Source: Rhodobacteraceae bacterium UBA3069
Lineage (GTDB): Bacteria; Pseudomonadota; Alphaproteobacteria; Rhodobacterales; Rhodobacteraceae
Direction: 5' to 3'
Length of the DNA: 13,293 nucleotides
Assembly: GCA_002366795.1 (NCBI GenBank)
Contig: DFBX01000078.1
Coordinates: forward strand, 1-13,293
Positions 1 to 7,759 of the stretch are shown here, in pieces (position 1 is the stretch's first letter; the number at the start of each line of letters is the position of its first letter). Made by a program: the position numbers and the translations under genes. The notes beneath the pieces were generated by a model that ran no database searches, was not told the DNA's origin, and was given only the letters and a program-made list of their open reading frames with translations.

Positions 1-204
1 CCTCAGTCTCCGTGGCAGCGCGGCAGTAACGAAAATACCAACCGCCTTCTCAGACAATACTTCCCCAAAGGCATTGATATATCCGGCTTCAGCCAAGCCA
101 AACTCAGCGCCGTCGCACGCCAGCTCAACGAGCGCCCCAGAAAGACCTTGCAATATCATACACCGGCAGAGAAGTTTGAGGCCTGTGTTGCAGCGACCCG
201 TTGA
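1..204 (+). CDS. IS30-family transposase, C-terminal fragment (cut by window edge)
   Basis: Frame 1 is open from the first base to a TGA at 202-204, giving 67 residues that match the end of IS30-family DDE transposases. These enzymes cut and join the ends of their insertion sequence. The stretch SNENTNRLLRQYFPKG (about residues 9-24) is the family's most conserved C-terminal motif, and its glutamate is the last catalytic acid of the DDE triad. It is followed by the usual NERPRKTLQYHTPAEKF region. The N-terminal helix-turn-helix and the two aspartates must lie upstream, outside the window, so I cannot tell whether the gene is intact. The right inverted repeat should lie shortly after the stop, but it cannot be placed without the left end. 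Family assignment is firm; the exact element is unknown. Confidence 0.88.
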   Translation, partial: PQSPWQRGSNENTNRLLRQYFPKGIDISGFSQAKLSAVARQLNERPRKTLQYHTPAEKFEACVAATR

Positions 205-339
205 AACCACAGCTGAAAGCCGTCATTGCGTTGTTCTAGACAATCGGCCTCGGATCACCAGTCCGGGTGTTTTGCCCAGACTTTCCTGCCCGACCGAACA
301 GGCGAAGCAGGTGCGATGATCCACGGCAGATGGTGAAAG

Positions 340-372
340 GGGTGTTTAAAGGGTGTTTAAAGGGTGTTTAAA
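340..372. promoter_or_regulatory. Three tandem 11-bp units forming overlapping CtrA-type boxes
   Basis: GGGTGTTTAAA is repeated three times without a gap (340-350, 351-361, 362-372). This places TTAA at 346-349, 357-360 and 368-371, each pair separated by exactly seven bases. TTAA-N7-TTAA is the consensus of the alphaproteobacterial response regulator CtrA, so the array reads as two overlapping sites sharing the middle half-site. The last unit also forms the palindrome GTTTAAAC (366-373). Binding is inferred from the motif only. The nearest downstream gene, nrdR, begins about 410 bases away, so the target is unclear. The array could have served a gene displaced by the IS. Confidence 0.45.
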
Positions 373-721
373 CCCCGTCTCGGACAGCGCGTTTTAAACA
401 CTTGCGGCGGACGTCGAGGTCCGTTGCAGACCGCCGCCAGCCGGAGCCGCGTCCCGGTTCAGGACGCGGGTCGAGACAGTCGGGGCGTGTTGCAATGTCG
501 GGGAATGGCCCATAAACGCAGCCCAAAGCCACGGATCAGCAAAAACGCTCTGCTGAAAACATCTCTGTCAAACTCTGAAAAAAACCGTGTCACGCTACAT
601 CCTGCAGCGCCACTACCCGACAGGTTGCGGCGCATGTCGCGGGGTGAGTCCCGCGTGCTACGCTTCATCTAGCGTGGTGAACAAAGCCCTACCCAAAACT
701 TTGCGGCTCCCATATAGTGCC

Positions 722-730
722 TGTGGATAA
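722..730 (-). promoter_or_regulatory. Perfect consensus DnaA box upstream of nrdR
   Basis: TGTGGATAA on the plus strand is the exact complement of the consensus DnaA box TTATCCACA. It lies 53 bases before the nrdR start, immediately downstream of CATATAGTG (711-719), which resembles half of a NrdR box or a -10 region. DnaA can act as a transcription factor as well as an initiator. A single box in front of the ribonucleotide reductase repressor gene could link dNTP supply to replication, but that is inference. I did not find further perfect boxes nearby; TGATCCACG at 317-325 is only a loose match. Confidence 0.45.
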
Positions 731-783
731 CTGGGCGACAGACCCATAACCCGAGAGGCAGAGAAGAAAAGGGGGGACGGCCG

Positions 784-1251
784 ATGCGCTGCCCGTTTTG
801 CGGAAATATTGATACTCAGGTTAAAGATTCTCGCCCTGCGGAGGATCACGTTTCGATTCGTCGCCGGCGGTTTTGTCCGGCTTGCGGAGGCCGGTTCACG
901 ACCTATGAGCGCGTGCAGTTGCGCGATCTGGTGGTGATCAAGTCGAATGGCCGTCGCGAGGATTTCGACCGTGACAAGCTGGAACGCTCGATCCGCACCT
1001 CAATGCAGAAACGCCCCGTCGATCCGGAGCGGATCGACCAGATGATCAGCGGCATTGTGCGCCGGTTGGAGTCGATGGGCGAGACGGATATCCCGTCGAA
1101 AACCATCGGCGAGATCGTGATGGAGGCATTGGCCCGCATCGACACCGTGGCCTATGTGCGTTTTGCCAGCGTTTACAAGAACTTCCAGGCGGCCGAGGAT
1201 TTCGACAAATTCGTCAGCGAATTGCGGCCCGATATCGAACCCGAAGGCTAG
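784..1251 (+). CDS. nrdR: Transcriptional repressor NrdR
   Basis: The protein is 155 residues, the normal size for NrdR, the ATP/dATP-sensing repressor of ribonucleotide reductase operons. The N-terminal zinc ribbon is complete: C3 and C6 in CPFCG, C31 and C34 in CPACGGRFTTYER. An ATP-cone domain follows at about residues 49-139 (VIKSNGRREDFDRDKL onward, ending in YVRFASVYKNF). The ATG at 784 is preceded by a G-rich ribosome binding site (GGGGGG about 7 bases upstream). The stop lies six bases before ribD, so the two are almost certainly co-transcribed; nrdR-ribD is a common alphaproteobacterial pair. A perfect DnaA box precedes the gene. Confidence 0.97.
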   Translation: MRCPFCGNIDTQVKDSRPAEDHVSIRRRRFCPACGGRFTTYERVQLRDLVVIKSNGRREDFDRDKLERSIRTSMQKRPVDPERIDQMISGIVRRLESMGETDIPSKTIGEIVMEALARIDTVAYVRFASVYKNFQAAEDFDKFVSELRPDIEPEG

Positions 1252-1257
1252 GGCAAG

Positions 1258-2355
1258 ATGCGGACTGCCGCGGATGACCGTTTTATGGCGCTTGCGCTGT
1301 CCCTTGGGCGGCGCGGGCAGGGGCAATGCTGGCCCAATCCGGCGGTCGGTTGCGTTATTGTCAATGATGGCCGGATCGTCGGGCGGGGCTGGACCCAGCC
1401 CGGCGGCCGCCCCCATGCCGAGGCGGTTGCGCTGGCCCAGGCCGGTGCGGCGGCGCGTGGCGGTACGGCCTATGTCTCGCTTGAACCATGCAGCCATCAT
1501 GGCGCGACCCCGCCCTGCGCCGAGGCGCTGATAAATGCAGGGATTTCCCGCGTGGTTGCGTCTGTAGAAGACAGTGATCCGCGTGTTTCGGGCCGCGGGT
1601 TCGCGCGGTTGCGCGAGGCGGGGCTGGCGGTGGACACGGGGCTGCGGCGCGGCGAGGCGGGTCGCGATCTGGCCGGATTTTTCCTGAACCGCGAACAGGG
1701 CCGCCCGCTTGTGACCTTGAAGCTGGCGTCGAGTTTCGATGGGCGCATCGCCACGGCCACCGGCGAAAGCCAATGGATCACCGGACCGGATGCGCGGCGC
1801 GAGGTGCATGCCATGCGCGCGCGCCACGATGCGGTGATGGTCGGCGCGGGCACGGCACGGATTGATGACCCAATGCTGACCGTGCGCGGCATGGGCGACG
1901 TGCGCCAGCCGGTGCGCGTTGTCGTTTCGCGCCGGTTGGACCTGCCCTTGCTGGGGCAACTGGCCCGCACCGCCAAGGATATTCCCGTCTGGATTTGTCA
2001 TGGCCCCGATGCCGACCGGGCCTTGTGCGACGCATGGGAGGGGTTGGGCGCGGTCTTGCTGCGTTGCGGCTTGGAGGGGCGGCAGCTTGATATCCGTTCG
2101 GTCCTGACGGAACTGGGCAAGCGCGGTCTGACCTCGGTGTTTTGCGAGGGCGGCGCGGCGCTGGCGGCGGGGCTGCTGGCCCGCGACATGGTGGACCGTT
2201 TGTTGGGGTTCACCGCCGGGGTGACCATAGGGGCAGAGGGGCTGCCCGCGATCGGCGCGATGGGCTTGGGCCGTTTGGCCGAGGCACCGCGTTTCACGCT
2301 GCACGACAGCCGCCCCGTGGGCGGGGATGTGCTGCATATGTGGGATCGGGTCTAA
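1258..2355 (+). CDS. ribD: Bifunctional riboflavin deaminase/reductase RibD
   Basis: A 365-residue cytoplasmic enzyme performing two consecutive riboflavin steps: deamination of the 2,5-diamino-6-ribosylamino-pyrimidinone 5'-phosphate, then NADPH-dependent reduction of the ribosyl side chain. The deaminase domain (about 1-145) shows the zinc motif: H53-A-E55, then C78 and C87 in EPCSHHGATPPC. The reductase domain (about 150-365) begins RPLVTLKLASSFDGRIA and includes GESQWITGPDARREVH and the C-terminal FCEGGAALAAGLL. Length is usual for the family. The start six bases after the nrdR stop fits an operon. The gene converges on kpsC with an 87-base gap; a weak hairpin there (GCCCG/CGGGC) has no T tract, so no clear terminator is visible. 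Confidence 0.97.
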   Translation: MRTAADDRFMALALSLGRRGQGQCWPNPAVGCVIVNDGRIVGRGWTQPGGRPHAEAVALAQAGAAARGGTAYVSLEPCSHHGATPPCAEALINAGISRVVASVEDSDPRVSGRGFARLREAGLAVDTGLRRGEAGRDLAGFFLNREQGRPLVTLKLASSFDGRIATATGESQWITGPDARREVHAMRARHDAVMVGAGTARIDDPMLTVRGMGDVRQPVRVVVSRRLDLPLLGQLARTAKDIPVWICHGPDADRALCDAWEGLGAVLLRCGLEGRQLDIRSVLTELGKRGLTSVFCEGGAALAAGLLARDMVDRLLGFTAGVTIGAEGLPAIGAMGLGRLAEAPRFTLHDSRPVGGDVLHMWDRV

Positions 2356-2442
2356 GGCCCGACTGTTCCGTTGCGCGGGCTGAAAAAGTCTTAGAACAAA
2401 GACAGCTTTGAACGCATCGTGCAGGGCGCGCTGTGGTTTTGA

Positions 2443-4464
2443 CTATTTGCGCCAGATCCACGCATATGCAGCGGCCCAGCCTTGCAATTTTGCAAGGGTG
2501 CGATTGGCACGCGATGGCCGGGGCAGGGTGCCGGTGGCCAGCCTTTCGGCGATCACCTCGACCGGGGCGGGGGCGTTCGTGACCGGATCATGATAGCGCG
2601 GATAGTCTATCAGCGCCGCATGGGCGAGGCCCAGCAAGGACGGGCGCGCGATGCGGCGCGGCAGGGCAGGGCCAAGGTGGCGGGTCAGACCCCAGCCGGT
2701 GTAGAACGGGCTGCCAAGCGTGGTGACGGAGGTGCCGCGCAGCAGCGCCTCGAACCCCATGGCCGATGTCATGGTCCAGACGGCTTGGACCTGGTCCAGC
2801 AGGGCGGCCGGATCGGCGTTTTCCATGATCATATCGGCATATTGCAGGGCATCCGCGCCCAAGGCGCCGGGGCGCAGGCCTGCCTCGACATCGGGGTGGG
2901 GTTTGTAAAGGATTACCGCGTCGGGATTGTCGGCGCGGGTCTTGGCCAGCAGGGCAAGGTTGGTGTTGATCTGGTCGCAACCAAGCCGGATCGAGGCGTC
3001 ATCCTCGACCTGTCCGGGGACCAGGATTTTGTGGCCTTCGGGCAGGACGGGCGCATCGCCCGCAAGATTGTATTTGGTCAGGTTGTGCCGGTTCAGATAG
3101 GCGATCAACCGTTCTGCGCGGATCTGTTGATCGGGCCGCAGCTGTGCGCGTTTGGCGATCAGCTGTTCCAGCCGCGTGGGGCGGGAGGGATCGTAATACA
3201 GCCCCAGATCGTCCAGTGCCAGCGACAGGGGCGCGACCAAATCGGCCCCCAGCCCGCACGAGCGCAGGAACCCGTCTTCGACCCTGTATGCCATGTCCGG
3301 CGCGGGGCTGGTGCCCCATGCCATGACAGGCCCGCGCGCGGGGTCGGGGCGATTGGTAAAGCGCACCGGTTTGTGCCGCCCGAAGAACTGGTTCAGCGGC
3401 GCGCGCTTCCAAGTGCGCATTCCGGTGGCCTGCCAGCCAGGCCGGTCCTCGCGCCAGCAGCGTGCCTCTGCCTCCAGGTTGTCGATCACGGTTTCCAGAT
3501 TGCACAGTCGATCGCGGAACGGGTCATACCAAGTGGGATATTCCAGCATCGCCCCCGCGAACAGTTGCGCGCGGGTCAGGTTGCGGGCGCGGCGGGGGAT
3601 GATCTGGTGATCCTCGGTCAGGCCCCAGCCGGCATAGAAGGGCATGCCGAAGACATGCGGGCGATGGTCGGCGCAGATCGCCTCGAACCCCATTCCAGAT
3701 GACACGGTATAAACGGCGACGGCCCCGTGCAGCAGGGCAACGGGGCTGACCGGCGCGTCGCAAAGGCTGATGCGGCCTGTGGCATCGGCCTGCGAGAAAT
3801 ACCCCTCGCGGTGGCCCTGCTGCGTTTCGGGATGGGTCTTGATGATGATCGGATGGTTCGGGTGGTTTTCCTGCGCCCAATACAACATCTCGCGAAAGGT
3901 ATTCGCATCGGCGCGGCCATGGGTGACAGAGGCGTCGCCGCGGGTCTGGTCGATCACCAGCACATAGCCAGGGTCGGGCAGCGGGGCGGCGGGGTCAAAG
4001 TCATTATACTTGCTGATCTCGGCCTCGGTCAGGCGGGCCATGCAGCCGCGGGCGCGGGCCAGCAGGGCGCTGTCGTCCAGCGGATGTTCGGATAGCAGCC
4101 GTTCCAGATCCGAAGGTTGCGAGGGGTCGAAATGCATGCCGCCGTGGTCGATGGTCAGCCCCATCGGCGGATCGCCCGCGCGCCCGGGATGAAGCGAGCG
4201 CAGCAAGGCATCCTCGATCCGGACAATGGGGGTGCCGGTTTCCGCCGCCACGGCCTCGCCCCGCGCGGCATAGGGGGAATGGCCCCATACCGCGATCAGG
4301 TCCTGATCGGAGGGTTTGCCATGCGTCGGGCCAAGGGTCAGGTCGTATCCGGCAAGCGAAAGGATGCGCCGGATGCGGGCCTGCGTCAGGAAGCCCGCAT
4401 TGTAATAGAAAAGCCGCCGGGGCTTGGGCGCACCGGCGGCTGTATCTGGATGGCCTTGCGGCAC
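2443..4464 (-). CDS. kpsC: Capsule beta-Kdo transferase KpsC (two-module)
   Basis: KpsC-family protein that, with KpsS, assembles the poly-beta-Kdo linker on lysophosphatidylglycerol, to which ABC-exported capsules are attached; it acts on the cytoplasmic face of the inner membrane. Two homologous modules are visible (about residues 16-320 and 355-640) and repeat the same motifs: KTHPE (about 209) and KPHPD (about 521); SSGMGFEA and TSAMGFEA; PFYAGWGL (about 275) and PFYTGWGL (about 586). I chose the GTG at 4464 (673 residues, the family's usual length). It has AAGG just upstream and lies five bases after the export lipoprotein's stop. The longer frame from 4545 would overlap that gene by 76 bases and adds 27 residues unlike the family. 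It is last in the minus-strand capsule operon. Confidence 0.93.
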   Translation of the reverse strand: MPQGHPDTAAGAPKPRRLFYYNAGFLTQARIRRILSLAGYDLTLGPTHGKPSDQDLIAVWGHSPYAARGEAVAAETGTPIVRIEDALLRSLHPGRAGDPPMGLTIDHGGMHFDPSQPSDLERLLSEHPLDDSALLARARGCMARLTEAEISKYNDFDPAAPLPDPGYVLVIDQTRGDASVTHGRADANTFREMLYWAQENHPNHPIIIKTHPETQQGHREGYFSQADATGRISLCDAPVSPVALLHGAVAVYTVSSGMGFEAICADHRPHVFGMPFYAGWGLTEDHQIIPRRARNLTRAQLFAGAMLEYPTWYDPFRDRLCNLETVIDNLEAEARCWREDRPGWQATGMRTWKRAPLNQFFGRHKPVRFTNRPDPARGPVMAWGTSPAPDMAYRVEDGFLRSCGLGADLVAPLSLALDDLGLYYDPSRPTRLEQLIAKRAQLRPDQQIRAERLIAYLNRHNLTKYNLAGDAPVLPEGHKILVPGQVEDDASIRLGCDQINTNLALLAKTRADNPDAVILYKPHPDVEAGLRPGALGADALQYADMIMENADPAALLDQVQAVWTMTSAMGFEALLRGTSVTTLGSPFYTGWGLTRHLGPALPRRIARPSLLGLAHAALIDYPRYHDPVTNAPAPVEVIAERLATGTLPRPSRANRTLAKLQGWAAAYAWIWRK

Positions 4465-4469
4465 GGGCC

Positions 4470-5606
4470 TTAGTTCCCGAACGCGGTGTTCAGCGTATTG
4501 ACGGACCCCAAAGAGCCGGTCAGGGCCGAAATCGCCTTGTTCCACTGGGTGAACGGCGCTTCGGTCACATAAAGCGTGTCGCCGTCACGGATCACGAAAT
4601 CGCGGGCCATGAACATGCCGTTGGGCTTGGTCAGGTCCAGCACGTAGATCATGCGCTGCGCCCCTTCCAGGTCGTTACGGGCCAGCACCTGGTTCGCGAC
4701 CTCGGATGCCTCGTTGCGCAGGATAAACACGCCTTTGGGATCGGCTGCGTTGGACAACAGCCCGCCGACCTGTGCGATGGCTTCCAGCGCGGACAGGGAT
4801 TGATGTTCGAAGGGTACGCGGTTCTGGCTGCCGGTCGCGCCCAGTGCGGTAAAGGCGCGGCTGTCCTCCTCGACCAGGATACGGTCGCCGCCGCGCAGCG
4901 CGATGTCGAAACGCGGGTCCTTATAAAGGTCTTGCAGCCAGACCTTTGATCGTTGATCGCCACGTATCACGGTGATCTGGGCAATCTCCGGCTCGATCGT
5001 GACGCCGCCCGCACGGGCCAGCATCGACGACAGCATACGAGTGGGGCGTTCAATGGCATAGACACCCTGACCGCCGACCGAACCGACCAGCGATACGGTC
5101 GATCCGTCACCTGCAAGCCGGCGCACCTGCACCTGCGGGTCAGGGGTTTGTTCGTCCAGCTTGGCGGTGATGATGCGGCGCAGCGCCTCGGGCGTGTTGC
5201 CAGCGGCGCGGATGCGGCCCGCGTAGGGCACAAAGATGAAACCGGCCCCATCGACCTGCACTTCTTCCAGCACGGTGGAATTGGCGCCTTCGCCTGCCAG
5301 CAACCCGTCATCGACGTTTTCCCAGATGGTCAGGCCCAGCGTGTCGCCCGGGCGGATCGTGTCGCTGTCCAGGCTGCTTGCGTTCTTGAATGCGTCGGAA
5401 AAGCCAAGTGCGGGGACCACGGCGGCGGCCCGTGTCACGCGGTCGTTCACGGCCACGACGAAAGCGTCGCCTTCGCGCTGGACCGATCCGGCATAGATTT
5501 CACGTTTGGTGGGGCCGGTGCGGGGCAGCATGCCACAGGACGCGACCACGGATACGGCCGCAACAAGGGCGACGGACCGCGCCCAGCGGTTGGCTTGGAG
5601 TTTCAC
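4470..5606 (-). CDS. Capsule/polysaccharide export outer-membrane lipoprotein (OPX, CtrA/BexD-like)
   Basis: A 378-residue lipoprotein precursor. A short positively charged leader is followed by a hydrophobic stretch and lipobox VASC, so C24 is the predicted acylated residue after signal peptidase II cleavage. The polysaccharide export domain begins near residue 80 (SDTIRPGDTLGLTIWEN). It is followed by SLBB-type beta-grasp repeats (about 165-255 and 265-350; for example VSLVGSVGGQGVYAI, and VRIRDG-like FVIRDGDTLYV). This is the outer-membrane exit channel for capsule. The size and lipobox resemble Neisseria CtrA and Haemophilus BexD rather than the much longer E. coli KpsD. The start codon is GTG at 5606, with GAGGAG eight bases upstream. 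The gene sits between kpsS (113-base gap) and kpsC (5-base gap), in the same direction as both. Confidence 0.9.
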   Translation of the reverse strand: MKLQANRWARSVALVAAVSVVASCGMLPRTGPTKREIYAGSVQREGDAFVVAVNDRVTRAAAVVPALGFSDAFKNASSLDSDTIRPGDTLGLTIWENVDDGLLAGEGANSTVLEEVQVDGAGFIFVPYAGRIRAAGNTPEALRRIITAKLDEQTPDPQVQVRRLAGDGSTVSLVGSVGGQGVYAIERPTRMLSSMLARAGGVTIEPEIAQITVIRGDQRSKVWLQDLYKDPRFDIALRGGDRILVEEDSRAFTALGATGSQNRVPFEHQSLSALEAIAQVGGLLSNAADPKGVFILRNEASEVANQVLARNDLEGAQRMIYVLDLTKPNGMFMARDFVIRDGDTLYVTEAPFTQWNKAISALTGSLGSVNTLNTAFGN

Positions 5607-5719
5607 TGCACGGTCTCCTCGACCTGTTTTTATTCTGCCTCGGATCGTCTTTTGCAGACGTATTTTGTGCGAAGCTACCGGAATCCGTAGAGAAAATCCA
5701 GTGGGTCACGATGCACCCC

Positions 5720-7024
5720 TCAGTTGACGAGGCGCAACTGTTGCCGTGGGGCCGCGGTGCCGGATTTCAGCGCATCATAGGGGTCTTCGGGCGACAGCAT
5801 CATATCGACCACGTGGCGCATCAACTGCCTGCGGCCACCGGCCGAGTAAAAGCCCCCCGGAATCTGCGAGGTTTCCAGCAGGAACCGCCGGTAATCGGCA
5901 TAGGCCTTGCGGTCGGGGCGCGCCGCGCCCTTGAAGAAGTCGGGCAGCGGCTGCGTCGAGACGAATTCTGGCTGGGCATAGACCGCATCGCCGAACACCT
6001 TGATCGGGATGCCGCGCCACAGCACCTGCTGGCCCGCAGTGGAATTGACGGTAACGGCGCTGCGCGCCTCGCCCAGAAGTTGCGCCAACTTGCCGCCGCG
6101 CACGAAATGCACGCGGCCTTCAATACCCAGATCACGCGCGATGCGCTTGATTTCACGTTTCACCGGCACGCGGCCATCTTCCAGTGGGTGTGCCTTTATC
6201 ACAAGGTGATGGTGACGCGGCGCGCCCTCGGCAAAGCCGTTCAGCACCAGTTCCAGGAATTCGGTCATTGTCGAGAAGGGCGAGTGTTTCTGGAACGAAC
6301 TGTCATGTTCCAGTTGCAAAAGGCACAGGTGATAGGGAAAGCCGCCGTATCGGATGCGCAGCGTCGCGGCACGGCGTTCGATCGCGTGCAGTGGCATGGT
6401 CAGAAGGCGCGACAGGTGCAGGCGAAATTCGGCGGCCACGGTCAGGTCGCGATGCGGGCGGAAATTGCGATACTGCCCGTTCCGGAACATCACGAACCAA
6501 TGATACAGCGCGCCGTAGAACACATGGTGGCGCATGTCGCCCCATTTCGCGGGCGGCAGGGCGCTGTCCATGTCCGATTGCGCCAGCGCCTTGCGCATGT
6601 CCGGCACGTTCATGCTCATCAGCCGCGAATGCCCGTTCGATCCGCCGCGTTCATAGGTCACCCAGTAGGGGCGCAAATAGCCTTCCTCGAATACATGAAC
6701 GGTCAGGCCCATGGCGCGGGCCTGTGCGGCGGCCGTGGCATGGATCGGCCGGGTGTCGCCGTAAAGCACGATGTCGGTCACGCCCTTTGCCTGCACCAGC
6801 GCGGCAAAGGTCGCGGGCCAGTCATCTTGCGCACCGCGATAGGGGATATAGCTGTCCCGGTCGAACCAGAAGGCCCGGTCCCCGGCGTTGAACCCCACGC
6901 GCCACACCGTGCCCCCCGCAAGCCGCAGCATCTTGGCCAGCTTATGAAAGAACGGCCCGTGCGGCCCCTGCAAGAACAGGAAAACACGAGGGGTGTCGGG
7001 GCTCTGGGTCACGGGTTCTGTCAT
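5720..7024 (-). CDS. kpsS: Capsule beta-Kdo transferase KpsS
   Basis: A 434-residue cytoplasmic-face glycosyltransferase of the KpsS family. It adds the first beta-Kdo to the lysophosphatidylglycerol anchor, after which KpsC extends the linker. The diagnostic N terminus FLFLQGPHGPFFHKLA is present at about 15-30. It is followed by VHVFEEGYLRPYWVTYE (about 130), and a C-terminal half with LVIKAHPLEDGR and TVNSTAGQQVLWRGIP, matching the nucleotide-sugar binding core shared with KpsC. It is the first gene of the minus-strand capsule block and is divergent from ribE across 132 bases, so the capsule promoter should lie in 7025-7156. I see no convincing -35/-10 pair there, and the ribosome binding site is weak. 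Confidence 0.93.
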   Translation of the reverse strand: MTEPVTQSPDTPRVFLFLQGPHGPFFHKLAKMLRLAGGTVWRVGFNAGDRAFWFDRDSYIPYRGAQDDWPATFAALVQAKGVTDIVLYGDTRPIHATAAAQARAMGLTVHVFEEGYLRPYWVTYERGGSNGHSRLMSMNVPDMRKALAQSDMDSALPPAKWGDMRHHVFYGALYHWFVMFRNGQYRNFRPHRDLTVAAEFRLHLSRLLTMPLHAIERRAATLRIRYGGFPYHLCLLQLEHDSSFQKHSPFSTMTEFLELVLNGFAEGAPRHHHLVIKAHPLEDGRVPVKREIKRIARDLGIEGRVHFVRGGKLAQLLGEARSAVTVNSTAGQQVLWRGIPIKVFGDAVYAQPEFVSTQPLPDFFKGAARPDRKAYADYRRFLLETSQIPGGFYSAGGRRQLMRHVVDMMLSPEDPYDALKSGTAAPRQQLRLVN

Positions 7025-7156
7025 GCCTATCGTTACGCGCTACATTCGCAACAAACCGTTAACGCAAATCTTCGGCAAAAATAAGGCTGGAAATGGCGGC
7101 TCTTGCAGGGGCGGGGTGGTGCGGTTACGTCTGGGGCAAAGGAATTGGAGGCACCC

Positions 7157-7753
7157 ATGTTCACAGGCATCATCACCGATATTGGCCGGATCGAAGCGTT
7201 GGAGCAGCGCGGCGACCTGCGCGCGCGGATTTCCTGCGGCTATGACATGGCTGGCGTCGATCTGGGCGCGTCCATCGCCTGCGACGGGGTCTGCCTGACC
7301 GTGGTCGCCAAGGGGGACGATCCGAAAGGCTGGTTCGACGTCGATATCTCGGCCGAAACCGTGTCGAAAACCAACCTGTCGGCGTGGTCCGTGGGCAAGC
7401 GCGTAAATCTTGAACGCGCCCTGAAGGTCGGTGACGAACTGGGCGGCCATATCGTGTCGGGCCATGTCGATGGCGTGGCAGAGGTGGTCGGCACCGAGGA
7501 TGACGGTGACAGCACCCGCGTCACCCTGCGCGCGCCCGAATCCCTGGCGCGGTTCATCGCCCCCAAGGGATCGGTCGCGCTGAACGGCACATCACTGACC
7601 GTGAATGCGGTGGATGGCTGTGATTTCGGCATCAACTTCATCCCGCATACCAAGGAAATGACCACTTGGGGCGATGTGGGCATGGGCGACAAGGTGAACC
7701 TTGAGATCGACACGCTGGCCCGTTACGTCGCGCGGCTGGCGGAATTTTCCTGA
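7157..7753 (+). CDS. ribE: Riboflavin synthase (alpha chain)
   Basis: A 198-residue enzyme that dismutates two 6,7-dimethyl-8-ribityllumazine molecules to riboflavin plus the pyrimidinedione recycled by RibH. Two lumazine-binding barrels are evident: the first starts MFTGIITDIG and contains CDGVCLTVV; the second starts near residue 98 at GHIVSGHVDGVAEV and contains LNGTSLTVNAV. The family almost always starts MFTG, which fixes the start at 7157. GGAGG lies five bases upstream, so the longer frame from 7103 is not used. It is separated from ribD by the inverted capsule block, so it needs its own promoter in 7025-7156. No FMN riboswitch sequence is visible there. Confidence 0.96.
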   Translation: MFTGIITDIGRIEALEQRGDLRARISCGYDMAGVDLGASIACDGVCLTVVAKGDDPKGWFDVDISAETVSKTNLSAWSVGKRVNLERALKVGDELGGHIVSGHVDGVAEVVGTEDDGDSTRVTLRAPESLARFIAPKGSVALNGTSLTVNAVDGCDFGINFIPHTKEMTTWGDVGMGDKVNLEIDTLARYVARLAEFS

Positions 7754-7759
7754 CCCGCG

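Larger units (their letters stand above)
205..783. other. 579-base non-coding stretch between IS30 remnant and nrdR
   Basis: I see no convincing gene here. The open frames at 364-672 (+) and 459-668 (-) have no recognisable protein character. The start probably contains the IS30 right end. It then holds the CtrA-like tandem repeat (340-372) with an inverted 9-bp copy TTTAAACAC at 393-401. GC-rich hairpins follow: 447-454 with 462-469 (8-bp perfect stem CCGCGTCC/GGACGCGG, 7-nt loop), 536-541 with 551-556 (TCAGCA/TGCTGA), and 638-643 with 650-655 (CGCGGG/CCCGCG). None has a terminator-type T tract. The last 70 bases should hold the nrdR promoter and include a DnaA box. Confidence 0.6.

Noticed and set aside
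364..672. Possible 102-residue protein upstream of nrdR, or the 69-residue one opposite (459-668)
   Set aside because: No recognisable sequence, no good ribosome binding site, and overlap with hairpins and the CtrA-like repeat.
705..720. NrdR box upstream of nrdR
   Set aside because: Only the right half (ATATAGTG) fits the 16-bp consensus; the left half does not match.
317..730. Chromosomal replication origin, from CtrA-type sites plus a DnaA box
   Set aside because: Only one perfect DnaA box and one loose match, no clear AT-rich unwinding region, and no origin-associated genes nearby.
1000..2337. 445-codon open frame on the minus strand opposite nrdR/ribD
   Set aside because: It is the antisense shadow of two well-identified genes in high-GC DNA, with Arg/Ala/His-rich composition and no family resemblance.
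2356..2442. Terminator between convergent ribD and kpsC
   Set aside because: GCCCG/CGGGC and GTCTT/AAGAC are short stems without a T tract in either direction.
5390..7084. 564-codon plus-strand frame opposite kpsS and the export lipoprotein
   Set aside because: Antisense shadow of recognised proteins; no domain or signal that makes sense.
7025..7156. FMN riboswitch before ribE (and likewise before ribBX)
   Set aside because: The conserved AGGGTGAAATTCCC-type and CCGGCGGT-type segments are absent in both leaders.
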